Part shown: positions 55,227 through 64,000 of the stretch, one piece after another | How the letters are laid out: each line of letters starts with the position of its first letter | How positions within the stretch are numbered: position 1 is the stretch's first letter | Source of the DNA: Brenneria nigrifluens DSM 30175 = ATCC 13028 | GTDB lineage: Bacteria > Pseudomonadota > Gammaproteobacteria > Enterobacterales > Enterobacteriaceae | DNA length: 64,000 bases | Reading direction: 5' to 3' | Assembly (NCBI RefSeq): GCF_005484965.1 | Contig: NZ_CP034036.1 | Location: 3,162,001 to 3,226,000 of the forward strand | The notes under the pieces: generated by a model | Database searches by the model: none | Seen by the model: only the letters and a program-made list of their open reading frames with translations | Told to the model about the DNA's origin: nothing | Position numbers and translations under genes: made by a program

Positions 55227-56074
55227 CGTTTTGCCTCAAACAGCTGTTCCAGACCGATAAGCCGCTGATAAAGCCAGAATAACGCTAGTGTAACGATCAG
55301 TAATACCGAGGAGAGCGCAGAGCCGAATCCCCAGTCGAAATAGGTTTCTATCTGACTTTCAATCACCATTGAAACCATCGTTTGCTGCGGGCCGCCCATC
55401 AGCGCGGGGGTAATGAAAAAGCCCAGCGACAGAATGAATACCAGCAACCCGCCCGCGGCGACGCCCGGTAAAGAGAGGGGCACAATAATTCGCCAAAAGG
55501 CGCGGCGGCGTGAAGCGCCCAGGCTTTCCGCCGCGCTCAGCAAACCAAGATCAATGCCGCGCATTACGCTGTAAAGCGCCAGAATCATATACGGCAGCAG
55601 GATATAGGTCATACCGATAAGTACCCCCGTTGAGGTATACATCAGTTTTAGCGGTTCGGTGATTAGCCCCACGGCGGTCAACAGCTGGTTCACGATGCCT
55701 TCCGCCCCCAGCAGCACCATCCAGGCATAGGTGCGCACCAGCACGCTGGTAAAATAAGGAATAATCACCACAATCAGAAAAATATTCGCCGTGCGCGGTT
55801 TCAGCGTCGCCAGCACCCAGGCCAACGGATAGCCCAGCAACAGCGTACTCAACGTCACCCACAGGGATATGCGCAGAGTTATCCACAGAACGTTTATCCA
55901 GACGGGCTCATGGATAATGCGCAGGTAGTGTCGCCAGGTAAAATCCGGGCCGTAGAGGCTGACGCTCAGCATATTGAGCAACGGGTAGATAAAGAACACC
56001 AGCAGCGCCAGCAACGACGGCGCCAACAGCAACCAGGGCTTCCAGTTACGACGCGCCGGCAGAGAGAGGTTCAT
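55223..56074 (-). CDS. PotB-type ABC permease
   Basis: 283 residues from ATG 56074 (MNLSLPARRNWKP), overlapping the ATPase stop; a start nine codons earlier lies inside that gene. Six spans with the AAESLGASRRRAFWRIIVPL contact loop. Confidence 0.88.
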   Translation of the reverse strand: MNLSLPARRNWKPWLLLAPSLLALLVFFIYPLLNMLSVSLYGPDFTWRHYLRIIHEPVWINVLWITLRISLWVTLSTLLLGYPLAWVLATLKPRTANIFLIVVIIPYFTSVLVRTYAWMVLLGAEGIVNQLLTAVGLITEPLKLMYTSTGVLIGMTYILLPYMILALYSVMRGIDLGLLSAAESLGASRRRAFWRIIVPLSLPGVAAGGLLVFILSLGFFITPALMGGPQQTMVSMVIESQIETYFDWGFGSALSSVLLIVTLALFWLYQRLIGLEQLFEAKR

Positions 56075-57192
56075 TGCCGTTGCTCCCCGGCGATCAGCCA
56101 CAGGTTTTCCGGCTGCCAGCCGAGGGAAACGGCCATTCCAGGGGTTATCGCCTTTTCCAGATCGATGTTCTGGGCCTGAACCAGCAGCGCCGTGCCGTCA
56201 TTAAGCCGTACGGTCACTTTCACCGTGTGCCCCAGATACAGTACATCGCTTATCACGGCGTTTAGCGGCAGTTGATCCGCCGCCGCCAGACGAATTTTCT
56301 CCGGGCGTAATACCGCCAACACGCGCTGCCCGTATGACAGATGCTTGACGCCCCGTCCACTTATCCGTTCGCCGCTGTCCAGCCTGAGGTCATATCCAGC
56401 GGCATGCACCCCGTCGATATAACCGCCAATAAAATTGGATTGCCCGATAAATTCGGCAACCCAGCGGCTTTGCGGCTGTTCGTATAAGGATTGCGGCGTG
56501 TCTATTTGCGCAATCCGCCCATCCTGCATCACCGCAATACGATCGGATAGCGTGAGCGCCTCCTCCTGATCGTGGGTAACAAACAGCACCGTGGAACCGC
56601 TTGAGGTATGCAAACGTTTCAGTTCCAGCTGCATATGCTCACGCAGTTTTTTGTCCAGCGCACCCAGCGGTTCGTCCATTAGCAGAGCCTGAGGCTCAAA
56701 AATCAGCGCCCTTGCCAGAGCAACCCGTTGTTGCTGCCCGCCGGATAGCTCGCGCGGCAGCCGGTGGCCTTTATCAGCTAGTTGCACCATATCCAGCGCA
56801 TCCGCCACTTTTCGCCTGATAACGTTCCCCGCTACGCCGCGCATTTCCAGCGGAAACGCCAGATTGCGGAAAACCGAGAGATGGGGAAATAAAGCGTAGT
56901 TCTGAAACACCACGCCCAGGTTCCGTTTGGCGGGAGGAAGATGCGTCACATCCCTACCGCCGATCAGGATCCGCCCTTTGCTGGGGGCGGTAAAACCGCC
57001 GACCATCATCAGCGTGGTGGTTTTTCCCGATCCGCTGGCCCCCAGCAGGGTGACAAACTCTCCGGGTTCAACGGTCAGATTCAGATTATCTACTGCGGCC
57101 GCGTGGCCAAAACGCCGGGTCAGCCCTTTCAGACGAAGCTCCGCTCCCGCTTTCAATTGGTCGGAGCGAAGCGATAGATTGGCACCACTCAT
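56071..57192 (-). CDS. PotA-type ABC transporter ATPase
   Basis: 373 residues: ABC domain (Walker A GASGSGKT, LSGGQQQRVALARAL, MDEPLGALDKKLR, VTHDQEEA) plus a C-terminal TOBE domain (about 290-365). Spermidine/putrescine/iron family. Start overlaps the binding-protein stop (TAATG). Confidence 0.9.
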   Translation of the reverse strand: MSGANLSLRSDQLKAGAELRLKGLTRRFGHAAAVDNLNLTVEPGEFVTLLGASGSGKTTTLMMVGGFTAPSKGRILIGGRDVTHLPPAKRNLGVVFQNYALFPHLSVFRNLAFPLEMRGVAGNVIRRKVADALDMVQLADKGHRLPRELSGGQQQRVALARALIFEPQALLMDEPLGALDKKLREHMQLELKRLHTSSGSTVLFVTHDQEEALTLSDRIAVMQDGRIAQIDTPQSLYEQPQSRWVAEFIGQSNFIGGYIDGVHAAGYDLRLDSGERISGRGVKHLSYGQRVLAVLRPEKIRLAAADQLPLNAVISDVLYLGHTVKVTVRLNDGTALLVQAQNIDLEKAITPGMAVSLGWQPENLWLIAGEQRQ

Positions 57193-58325
57193 TAAGCCTG
57201 ACCCAAAATCCAGGGCTGCCAGACTCTCCCCACCCGTTCCAGATTATCCGACCACCACTGCGCATCCTGTACAAAGGTGTTTGCAAAATAGGCCGGGTTC
57301 GAGGGCAGTTTCGCCCGATCTTCAGGGCGGACGAAATCAAAGGCTTTTTTATTGGTCGGGCCATAGGCGATATACTGGGTCAGTTTGGCCTGAACCTCTG
57401 GCTGTAAGGCAAAGTCGATAAGCAACTGGGCATTCTCCGGATTCGGCGCGCCTTTGACCACGCTCCAGTATTGCACCTGCTGTTTTGCCTGGTTCCACTC
57501 AATCGCCAGCGGCGCGCCTTGATCAATCAATGCCTGCGCTCTGCCATTCCACAGCGCGCCCAATACCGCGTCTTTGCGCTCCAGCAACTGCGCGGAGACC
57601 GCACCGGTGTCCCACCACTTTGAAACATTGGGCTTAATTTTATTTAAGGAGGCGAAAGCACGGTCGATATCCATAGGGTAAAGCTGCGATTTATCCACAC
57701 CGTCGGCCAGCAGGGCAAATTCCAGCTCCACAGAACCGGAACGCATATCCGCTAACGTCCGCGGGCCGGGGAAGCGTTTCACATCCCAGAACTCCGCCCA
57801 GCTTTTAGGGTGAGACCCAGCGCTGAAAACATCGGTGTTGTAGGCGATGACGGTGGCGAATAACAGATTGCCAATCATATTCGGATGACGAAGCTCCGGC
57901 AAAATATCATCCGGATTGCAGAATTTCATCGCCGAATAATCAATGGGGGCTAATGCTCCGGCTTTGTCCAGGTTAAACTGAATAATATCGCCTAAATCCA
58001 AAACATCAATGCTGACTCGCCCGGCTTTTACCATGGCCAATATTTGTGATGCGGTCGAGGGTATGATTTTAACCTGAATACCGGTTGTTGCAGTAAAAGG
58101 CTTATAAATCGCAGTCTCCATCGCCTCCTGATAAGCGCCGCCCAGCCCCCGAACGATCACTTCCCGGCTGCCTTTGGCAAACACCGAAGGCACAGAGAAA
58201 GCGCCAAGCGCCACCCCGGCGCTGATAATAGAACTTTGTTTTATTAAACGACGACGTGCGGTATCTATACGGTCTACCATTGAGTTCTGAATGGCAGACG
58301 GCCTCTCTCCTTTTGTATTACTCAT
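57192..58325 (-). CDS. PotD-type periplasmic binding protein
   Basis: 377 residues from ATG 58325, chosen because AAAGGA is about 9 bases away; nearby in-frame ATGs at 58331 and 58343 are alternatives. The long N-region contains ARRRLIKQSS followed by IISAGVALGAF, a possible twin-arginine signal ending near VFA. Family 1/PotD core (VIVRGLGGAYQEAMETAIYK). Binds the importer's substrate, probably a cationic amine or guanidino compound. Confidence 0.86.
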   Translation of the reverse strand: MSNTKGERPSAIQNSMVDRIDTARRRLIKQSSIISAGVALGAFSVPSVFAKGSREVIVRGLGGAYQEAMETAIYKPFTATTGIQVKIIPSTASQILAMVKAGRVSIDVLDLGDIIQFNLDKAGALAPIDYSAMKFCNPDDILPELRHPNMIGNLLFATVIAYNTDVFSAGSHPKSWAEFWDVKRFPGPRTLADMRSGSVELEFALLADGVDKSQLYPMDIDRAFASLNKIKPNVSKWWDTGAVSAQLLERKDAVLGALWNGRAQALIDQGAPLAIEWNQAKQQVQYWSVVKGAPNPENAQLLIDFALQPEVQAKLTQYIAYGPTNKKAFDFVRPEDRAKLPSNPAYFANTFVQDAQWWSDNLERVGRVWQPWILGQA

Positions 58326-58397
58326 ACTCATTTTCCTTTGCAATTAGATAACGAAAACAGCTCCTCTCTGGCATCAATGATATATTAAAAGTAGATA

Positions 58398-59288
58398 CTA
58401 TTTTTTATTTAATGCTTTATTTATAAGTGTTTCCCTGGTGTTGTCATTTTTCCAATGACCAAGTAATTCCCAAGCTTTATCTGATTCCTGTAGTTTTTCT
58501 CTTACGTCTTCCGTATTCCGCACCACCATTTGCGACATTAACCAGTCAGCCATAATCAGCGTACCAATCTGTGACCACCAAGCGACCTGCGATGTACCAC
58601 GTGCAACATACATCGCTTCATCAGATTCAACTGCCAGAGGTGATGAGGCCCGGTCGGTCAACGCAACAACATAGGCGCCACGGAGACGGGCCAGATGCAT
58701 CAGTTCAACGGTATAAGGAAGGTAACGTTCATAACCGATGCCGATAAAAACATCCTCATCGCTAACATTCCTGATCCGATCGGCTACATCCCCCGCCCCA
58801 ACATTAAATACTTCCGCATTTTTCAGCACGTTAAGCTGCATTGCCAAATAGACCGCCATTGCATGCGTCGTACCGTGCGCCGTAACCCAGATCCGCCTGG
58901 CAGAAGCCAACTTGTCGGCAATACGAGCGACGGTTTCTGGCGGATTTAGCGCCGCAGTTTGGCTGATTAACAAACCGCCATTCGCAAACACCTGCTCTTT
59001 TAACTCAGCCTCGCCGGATGACATCGGAGCCCGCTGAAATACACCACTCAAGCCGCTATTTTCAATCAGCGCCTCGCCCAGATCTTCACGCAGGTGCGCA
59101 TAACCGCGATACCCCAACGCCCGGGAAAATCTTACCACCGCGGCGTCACTGACATTAATGGCGCCCGCCAACTGTCTGGCCGTCATAAAGGCTACTCGTT
59201 CCTTGTTTCTTTCGATATAACGAGCAATAAGCTGTTGTGCCGGAGTAAGACTTGAAAAACGTTCGCTAACCAATGCTGAGAAATTCAT
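58398..59288 (-). CDS. MurR/RpiR-family regulator
   Basis: 296 residues: N-terminal helix-turn-helix (TARQLAGAINVSDAAVVRFS at about 36-55) and C-terminal SIS domain (about 120-260; VTAHGTTHAMAVYLAMQL). SIS domains usually sense phosphosugars, but in members next to amine importers the ligand is often unknown. Directly upstream of the PotD-type gene (72 bp), same strand; likely local regulator. Confidence 0.86.
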   Translation of the reverse strand: MNFSALVSERFSSLTPAQQLIARYIERNKERVAFMTARQLAGAINVSDAAVVRFSRALGYRGYAHLREDLGEALIENSGLSGVFQRAPMSSGEAELKEQVFANGGLLISQTAALNPPETVARIADKLASARRIWVTAHGTTHAMAVYLAMQLNVLKNAEVFNVGAGDVADRIRNVSDEDVFIGIGYERYLPYTVELMHLARLRGAYVVALTDRASSPLAVESDEAMYVARGTSQVAWWSQIGTLIMADWLMSQMVVRNTEDVREKLQESDKAWELLGHWKNDNTRETLINKALNKK

Positions 59289-59673
59289 AAACCATCCTGA
59301 ATGATTCAGTTACTACAGTAAAATGCAAACATGTTGTATTTGCAACAATAAAATTAACCTTTTTGAGATAAAAACAAAAAACAATTTAAAATCAAAAAGA
59401 TAACATCAAAGCAGAATTCACTGACAAAACAATAAATGACTAGCGTGACTATATACAGGTATATTAATAGCTCCATTAGTATAAAATCCGTCGCGTTGCT
59501 AATATATAAATCAACAATATATTTCCTTATTAACTATTCATTCCGCTATCTGATAACGGCAGAGAACAAAGATAGCATCTCTCATATAGCGTAGATGAAT
59601 AACGCCGACCGACGATAAAAATTTACGGAGGTCGTCCTGCCCTCCGCCCTGACGGGCCGCCGCCAGCGGCGTT
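59289..59673. other. AT-rich region upstream of the RpiR gene
   Basis: Holds the rpiR-type gene promoter; strongly A+T rich to about 59550. I see no gene, repeat or consensus site in it. Confidence 0.4.
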
Positions 59674-59696
59674 AAAAAACGCTCCGGGCGTTTTTT
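59674..59696. terminator. bidirectional intrinsic terminator after cobT
   Basis: AAAAAACGC - TCCGG - GCGTTTTTT: a stem with A-tract on one side and T-tract on the other, able to act in both directions. It lies 86 bp past the cobT stop and ends the cob operon. Confidence 0.75.
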
Positions 59697-59781
59697 CTCC
59701 CGGAGGTTTGTGTCGTCGGTTGACAGTTATATAGCCGATCGGGCGTTATACCCGACAGATAGGCGGGAAAGTGGATTTACA

Positions 59782-60846
59782 CTATGTCGGCAGCACAATA
59801 TGACTGTCCGCCAGCTGTCCCATATTGTTATGCATCGCGCAGGCCGCATCGATCAGATGCATGGCGATCGCCGCGCCGCTGCCTTCGCCGAGCCGCATGC
59901 CCAATTGCAGATAGGGTTCCAGTTGCAGATGGCGCAGCGCGATTAGCGCGCCTTTTTCCGCGGAGAGATGGGAAGGGATCAGATAGTCACGCGCCCGCGG
60001 GGCGATACGGCAGGCGGCCAGCGCCGAGGCATAGGAAAGGAAGCCGTCCAGCACCACCGGCAGCCCGGACGCCGCCGCGCCCAGCATGACGCCCGCCATG
60101 CCCACCAGATCGAAACCGCCGATTTTTGCCAGCACGTCAATGCCGTCATGGGCATTGGGCTGGTTAAAGGTAATGGCGTCACGCACCACGGCCACTTTAT
60201 GATGCAGCCGGTGGTCGGGGAAATTGGCGCCGATGCCGACCACCCGTTGCGGATCGCTATCGGTCAATACGCTGATTATCGCCGCCGCCGGCGTGGTGTT
60301 CGCCATCCCCAGCTCGCCGACGCCAAACACCCGTACGCCCTCGGCCGCCTGCCGCATGGTCAGCCGGGCGCAGTCGAGCAGCAAAGCTTCCGCCTGCGCT
60401 CGCGTCATCGCCGCGCCGCGGCGAATATTGCCGCTGCCGCGCTGTACCTTCATATTCACCACGCCGGGGATGGGATCGCCGTCAATGCCGACATCCACCA
60501 CCTTGACTTCCGCTCCGGCGTTCGCCGCCAGCACGCACACGCCGGTAATGCCCTTGACCATATTGGCCGCCTGAATCGCCGTCACCGCGCGCGGCGAAAT
60601 CGCCACCCCTTCGTGATAAACGCCGTGATCGGCGGCCATCACCATAATCTGTTTGCGGGCGACCTGATGCCCGGACAACCCGCGCATACCGGCGAGCTGG
60701 ATAGCCAGTTGCTCCAGCCGGCCGAGGCTGCCCAAAGGCTTCAATAGGCCGTCAATCCTGACCGCCGCGCGGTTTATGGCGTCGCCGTCCAGCGGCGTAA
60801 TTGCCTTAACCAGCTGTGAAAGAGGGTGTCGCGGGGAGAGTTGCAT
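59782..60846 (-). CDS. cobT: nicotinate-nucleotide-dimethylbenzimidazole phosphoribosyltransferase
   Basis: 354 residues, usual length. PLGSLGRLEQLAIQLAG near the start, GEMGIANTTPAAA-type segment (here GELGMANTTPAAAI) and a Gly-rich C-terminal region ending MHNNMGQLADS. Makes alpha-ribazole phosphate for the lower ligand of cobalamin. Last gene of cobUSCT, 12 bp after cobC. Confidence 0.94.
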   Translation of the reverse strand: MQLSPRHPLSQLVKAITPLDGDAINRAAVRIDGLLKPLGSLGRLEQLAIQLAGMRGLSGHQVARKQIMVMAADHGVYHEGVAISPRAVTAIQAANMVKGITGVCVLAANAGAEVKVVDVGIDGDPIPGVVNMKVQRGSGNIRRGAAMTRAQAEALLLDCARLTMRQAAEGVRVFGVGELGMANTTPAAAIISVLTDSDPQRVVGIGANFPDHRLHHKVAVVRDAITFNQPNAHDGIDVLAKIGGFDLVGMAGVMLGAAASGLPVVLDGFLSYASALAACRIAPRARDYLIPSHLSAEKGALIALRHLQLEPYLQLGMRLGEGSGAAIAMHLIDAACAMHNNMGQLADSHIVLPT

Positions 60847-60858
60847 ACTATTTTCTCG

Positions 60859-61467
60859 TTATTCAGCCTGCCATCGGCAACGATGATTAAATGCCCGCAG
60901 CGTGACAAAGCCATCCTGCACTTCCAACACGCTGTAGGCGCCTTGTTCAAAGGGAAAATGCCACATCGCGGCGGGAGGCATATTCAGCCACGTTGCCAGC
61001 AGCAGGCTGAGTACCCCCTGATGCGCGACGATCAGTTGGTTATCCCCGGTTTTCTGCGTCAGCAATGTCTGCGCCACATGTTCCACCCGTTTTGCAAACG
61101 CCGGGAAAGACTCGCCGCCGGTGGGGCGCGCCTGCTGCCAGTCCGCCACCCAGGCCGCCCAGCCGTCCGTATCCTCATGCTGCAAGTCGCGATGATGACG
61201 CATTTCCCAGTCGCCGAAATGCATCTCGTTCAACGCGGCATCAGCCGCGGCCGCGATCTCCCGCGCCGCCAGCACAATGGCGGCGGTATGCTTCGCCCGC
61301 AGCAACGCGCTGCTGACCGCGGATGAAAAAACAACTTCGTCCAGCCAGGCGGATACCCGCCGCGCCTGCTCCACGCCGCTCTCCGTCAGCGCGATATCCG
61401 TTGCGCCGCAAAATACCCCGCTGAGGTTCGCCTCGGTCTGACCGTGTCTGACCAGAAATAGCCGCAT
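60859..61467 (-). CDS. cobC: alpha-ribazole-5'-phosphate phosphatase
   Basis: 202 residues from ATG 61467 (GGGAGAAAAG ahead); an upstream in-frame start overlaps cobS and is rejected. Histidine phosphatase superfamily: FLVRHGQTEAN with catalytic His, and the second His in VAHQG. Removes phosphate from alpha-ribazole phosphate or the cobalamin phosphate. Confidence 0.9.
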   Translation of the reverse strand: MRLFLVRHGQTEANLSGVFCGATDIALTESGVEQARRVSAWLDEVVFSSAVSSALLRAKHTAAIVLAAREIAAAADAALNEMHFGDWEMRHHRDLQHEDTDGWAAWVADWQQARPTGGESFPAFAKRVEHVAQTLLTQKTGDNQLIVAHQGVLSLLLATWLNMPPAAMWHFPFEQGAYSVLEVQDGFVTLRAFNHRCRWQAE

Positions 61468-61525
61468 CTTTTCTCCCAATGTTTCGTCGGTCGCCGGTTT
61501 GCCCGCGATGACGGATGTTCCGCGG

Positions 61526-62272
61526 TCAAAGCAGGGCCAGTAAAAACGCCAGCTCGCCAAGCTCCGCCGCCGCGCCCAGCGTGTCGCCGGTTTGCCCGCC
61601 CAGACGCCGGCGCAGGTAGAAGCCTAACAGCCAGACAAGAACCAGGGTGGCGCCGAACGCCGCCAGCGCCTGAATATGGCCCAACAGCCCCACCAGCAAT
61701 GCGCCGCCCAGCAGCGTCGCCAGCGCTTGGCCGCCGCTCACCCGGCCGATATACAGATTCCCCAGCCCCTGCCCTTCCCGGGCGTAGCGCTGACGGTACA
61801 TCAGCAGCACAATGGCGCTGCGTCCGGCCACCGAGGCCGCCGTCAGCAGCGCCAGCATCGAGGCGCCGCGCAGCGCCAGTTCGCTGACCACCAGTACTTT
61901 GGCCACCACGATAAAAATCAGCGCCAGCCCACCGTTGGTGCCGAGCCGACTGTCGCGCATAATTTCCAGCATTTTTTCGCGCGTGCGGGCGGAGAACACC
62001 CCGTCGCAGGTATCCGCCAGACCGTCGAGATGGAAGCCGCCGGTAATCAGCGCCAGCGCCAGCACATAGCCCAGCGCGGCCAGCGGCACCCCGATCCACG
62101 GCGCCAGCGCCATAAATACCGCGCCGGCGAGGCCGCCGACGATAAGGCCGATAACGGGAAAACCGACGATGCCCCGCACGTATTGCCGCATATCCAGCCC
62201 CTGGGTCCAGCGTTCAGGCACCGGAATCCGGGTCATAAATTGCAGCGTGGCAAGAAATAGACGCAGACTCAT
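61526..62272 (-). CDS. cobS: adenosylcobinamide-GDP ribazoletransferase
   Basis: 248 residues, polytopic inner-membrane protein. GGFHLDGLADTCDGVFSA and MRDSRLGTNG are the metal-dependent active-site segments of CobS. Joins adenosylcobinamide-GDP with alpha-ribazole. ATGA overlap with cobU. Confidence 0.94.
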   Translation of the reverse strand: MSLRLFLATLQFMTRIPVPERWTQGLDMRQYVRGIVGFPVIGLIVGGLAGAVFMALAPWIGVPLAALGYVLALALITGGFHLDGLADTCDGVFSARTREKMLEIMRDSRLGTNGGLALIFIVVAKVLVVSELALRGASMLALLTAASVAGRSAIVLLMYRQRYAREGQGLGNLYIGRVSGGQALATLLGGALLVGLLGHIQALAAFGATLVLVWLLGFYLRRRLGGQTGDTLGAAAELGELAFLLALL

Positions 62273-62814
62273 TTGATTTTTACCTCAATCCCCGACACCA
62301 CCAGATAGACCTCTTCGGCGGCGGCGGCCAGGCGCTGATTAACCCGCCCGGCGATATCGCGGAAATGCCGCGCCAGCCGGTTTTCCGGCACAATGCCCAT
62401 GCCCAGCTCGTTGGTGACCAGGTAGATCGGCGCGGCGCTGTGCGTACAGGCCGCAATCAACGCCTCTATCTGCTGCTGGATCGCCGCCTCAATCGCCGGG
62501 AAATCCATCCGTTCGGGCGGCGTGTCGCCCGCCAGCTCAAACAATAGGTTGGTTATCATGGTGGTGACGCACTCCAGGATCACCGCTTCGTCGGGAGCGG
62601 CCTGCTGCGCTATCACCCGGTCGAGATCGCGATAGCCTTCCCAGGTGCGCCAGTGGGCCGGACGACTGGCCCGGTGTAGCCGCACGCGCTCGGCCATTTC
62701 GTTATCGGTCACCAGCGAGGTGGCGATATACAGTACCTTGTCGCGCCGCCGCGCCGCCAGCTTTTCCGCCAGGGCGCTTTTGCCGCTGCGGGCGCCGCCG
62801 GTAATCAAGATCAC
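62269..62814 (-). CDS. cobU: adenosylcobinamide kinase/guanylyltransferase
   Basis: 181 residues with GTG start at 62814, chosen because it has GGAG six bases before it and yields the length of E. coli/Salmonella CobU; a TTG 16 codons earlier is less likely. P-loop GGARSGKS right at the N-terminus. Activates adenosylcobinamide to the GDP form. Its upstream region is replaced by an IS110-family element about 70-90 bp away, so its native promoter or upstream genes may be lost. Confidence 0.92.
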   Translation of the reverse strand: MILITGGARSGKSALAEKLAARRRDKVLYIATSLVTDNEMAERVRLHRASRPAHWRTWEGYRDLDRVIAQQAAPDEAVILECVTTMITNLLFELAGDTPPERMDFPAIEAAIQQQIEALIAACTHSAAPIYLVTNELGMGIVPENRLARHFRDIAGRVNQRLAAAAEEVYLVVSGIEVKIK

Positions 62815-62904
62815 ATGCTGCTCCTGTTCAGGATATTCTGCTGATAGTGAGGCTGCTGGCAAAGAACCTGCGTTGCCATTAATTACCCCGTTACTTTATT
62901 CGTA

Positions 62905-63120
62905 CCCCGTATAATGGGGTGTTAGCCAGCCAGACCCGGCATGATTACTACCCCCAGTCGTCCATGATCCGGGAGGTGATGTCACCGGGTCTGGTGGGGC
63001 GCTGGCGACCGCTAATAGGGGCCAGGTCAGGCATAGTTGTCGGGACCGTCTGTAACGTGGATGCCGGAACCTGCTCCCCGTGGTTACTGGTTAACCCGTA
63101 TAAAAAAACAGGGAGACAAA
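62905..63120 (+). ncRNA. IS110 left end, probable bridge-RNA region
   Basis: About 200 bp of non-coding DNA ahead of the transposase, where IS110/IS621-type elements encode the bridge RNA that selects target and donor. A perfect -10 hexamer TATAAT (62910-62915) without a good -35 fits the known arrangement in which the -35 is supplied by the right end after circularisation. The structure itself was not folded here. Confidence 0.45.
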
Positions 63121-64000
63121 ATGACCGAATCCAGCGATTACGAATCAGTCCAAGTCTTTATTGGCGTTGATGTCGGTAAAGACACACATCACGCCGTTGC
63201 CGTCGCTCGTTCTGAAGGCGTCCTTGTCGGATACCTTCCCGGTCTGGCAATGCGCCGCATCGCCGATTTACACGCCGGTGAAGCCAAAACCGATGCTCGG
63301 GATGCGGCCATCATTGCCGACGCAGCACGTACCTTGCCTCATGCGCTTCGTTCACTGAAGCTCGCTGATGAGCAGATCGCCGAACTCTCCATGCTCTGCG
63401 GCTTTGACGATGACCTTGCAGCCCAGACAACTCAGGCCAGTAACCGTATCCGGGGCCTTCTGACCCAGATACATCCCGCACTGGAACGCATTCTCGGGCC
63501 ACGACTCGATCATCCTGCGATACTCGACCTTATCCAGCGATATCCCTCACCAGAGAAACTTGCTTCGCTGAGTGAGAGGAAGCTGGCGACCCAGCTCTGC
63601 AAGTTGGCTCCCCGGCTGGGGAAACGCCTTGCCGCCGAGATAACTCAGGCGCTTACAGAGCAGACCGTCATCGTTCCCGGCACTAACGCCGCTATCGTTG
63701 TTCTGCCGCGCCTTGCCCGTCAGCTCATCACTCTGCGCCAGCAAAGAGACGAGGTTGCGCTTGAGGTGGAACAACGGGTCCTCGCACACCCTCTTTACCC
63801 GGTCCTGACCAGCATGCCTGGAGTCGGTGTCAGGACCGCAGCCAGACTCCTTAGAAGAGAAGTCGCTTGTCGCGCCTTCGCCTCTGCTGCTCATCTCGCG
63901 GCTTATGCCGGGCTTGCGCCGGTAACCCGGCGTTCAGGCTCATCCATACGCGGTGAACATCCATCCCGACGAGGTAATAAAACCCTCAAACGGGCTCTGT
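63121..64000 (+). CDS. IS110-family transposase with internal deletion, C-terminus outside window
   Basis: Open frame of 293 codons to the window end, GGGAG ribosome site. N-terminal DEDD RuvC-like domain: Asp17 in IGVDVGKD and Asp58/Asp61 in KTDARDA. Between them only 41 residues remain, whereas IS621-type proteins have about 90, and the piece carrying the catalytic Glu is missing; the join reads HHAVAVARSEGV. The C-terminal transposase_20 domain is present (MPGVGVRTAARLL, FASAAHLAAYAGLAP, RRGNKTLKRAL). Likely inactive as a nuclease, although still in frame. Confidence 0.85.
   Translation, partial: MTESSDYESVQVFIGVDVGKDTHHAVAVARSEGVLVGYLPGLAMRRIADLHAGEAKTDARDAAIIADAARTLPHALRSLKLADEQIAELSMLCGFDDDLAAQTTQASNRIRGLLTQIHPALERILGPRLDHPAILDLIQRYPSPEKLASLSERKLATQLCKLAPRLGKRLAAEITQALTEQTVIVPGTNAAIVVLPRLARQLITLRQQRDEVALEVEQRVLAHPLYPVLTSMPGVGVRTAARLLRREVACRAFASAAHLAAYAGLAPVTRRSGSSIRGEHPSRRGNKTLKRAL

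Larger units (their letters stand above)
62890..64000 (+). mobile_element. IS110-family element, right end outside window
   Basis: Non-coding left end (about 62890-63120) followed by a DEDD transposase frame running to the window edge. The left boundary is approximate: IS110 elements often have no clear inverted repeats. Sits upstream of cobU in divergent orientation. Confidence 0.8.

Noticed and set aside
62815..62905. Cobalamin riboswitch before cobU
   Set aside because: On the minus strand GCCAGCAGCC superficially recalls the B12 box, but the GCCACTG core and the other conserved blocks are not there.

Overview
The window is a GC-rich, densely coded segment of a gammaproteobacterial chromosome. 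Enterobacterales is well supported by a near-canonical Nac regulator with a sigma-54 promoter and by a cobU-cobS-cobC-cobT cluster. Pectobacteriaceae or a Sodalis-like relative is my guess; nothing here fixes the genus. Almost every gene belongs to a nutrient-scavenging module (ABC importer plus catabolic enzymes plus local regulator), with nitrogen and sulfur sources as the common theme. There are no rRNA or tRNA genes, CRISPR arrays or prophage genes that I can see.

Left to right: a truncated aminotransferase; nac with NtrC, Nac and sigma-54 sites in front of it; a 5-oxoprolinase operon (pxpB, pxpC, a biotinyl-domain protein lacking its lysine, pxpA), followed by an SDR and a polar amino-acid ABC importer, both units preceded by an ATA-N9-TAT Nac-type box (2.2-9.1 kb). 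A choline-sulfate module follows (9.5-17.6 kb): anaerobic sulfatase maturase, FadL-like porin, ChoXVW importer, LysR regulator and choline-sulfatase. A minus-strand operon (17.7-23.3 kb) encodes a MetQ-like binding protein, a PaaK-type CoA ligase and a four-subunit 2-oxoacid:ferredoxin oxidoreductase. Then come a creatininase-family hydrolase, two Dpp/Opp peptide-type importers with a PatB-type C-S lyase and an M20 amidohydrolase, a class C beta-lactamase-fold hydrolase and NhaA (23.8-41.2 kb).

The most interesting block is 41.2-47.8 kb, a cobalt nitrile hydratase island. An AraC-family regulator sits behind a good sigma-54 promoter. It is followed by nitrile hydratase alpha (CTLCSC, cobalt type), a beta subunit split into two translationally coupled genes at its interdomain linker, a P14K-type activator, a solitary CbiM-like cobalt transporter and an amidase. 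Three copies of a 40-bp element (two TGTCC half-sites 21 bp apart, then GCAAAGC at a fixed distance, then a -10-like hexamer 16-17 bp on) lie before the hydratase operon, before the amidase, and in reverse orientation after the amidase. I read this as a nitrogen-controlled AraC regulon for nitrile to amide to acid conversion, with its own cobalt supply.

The right end holds a GntR-regulated Glu/Asp-type importer (no ATPase) with an SHMT-like PLP enzyme, a YgaP-like rhodanese, a polyamine-type importer with a metal-site-degenerate creatinase-like protein and an RpiR regulator, the cobalamin nucleotide-loop genes cobUSCT, and an IS110-family element whose transposase carries an in-frame deletion of part of the catalytic domain and runs off the window.
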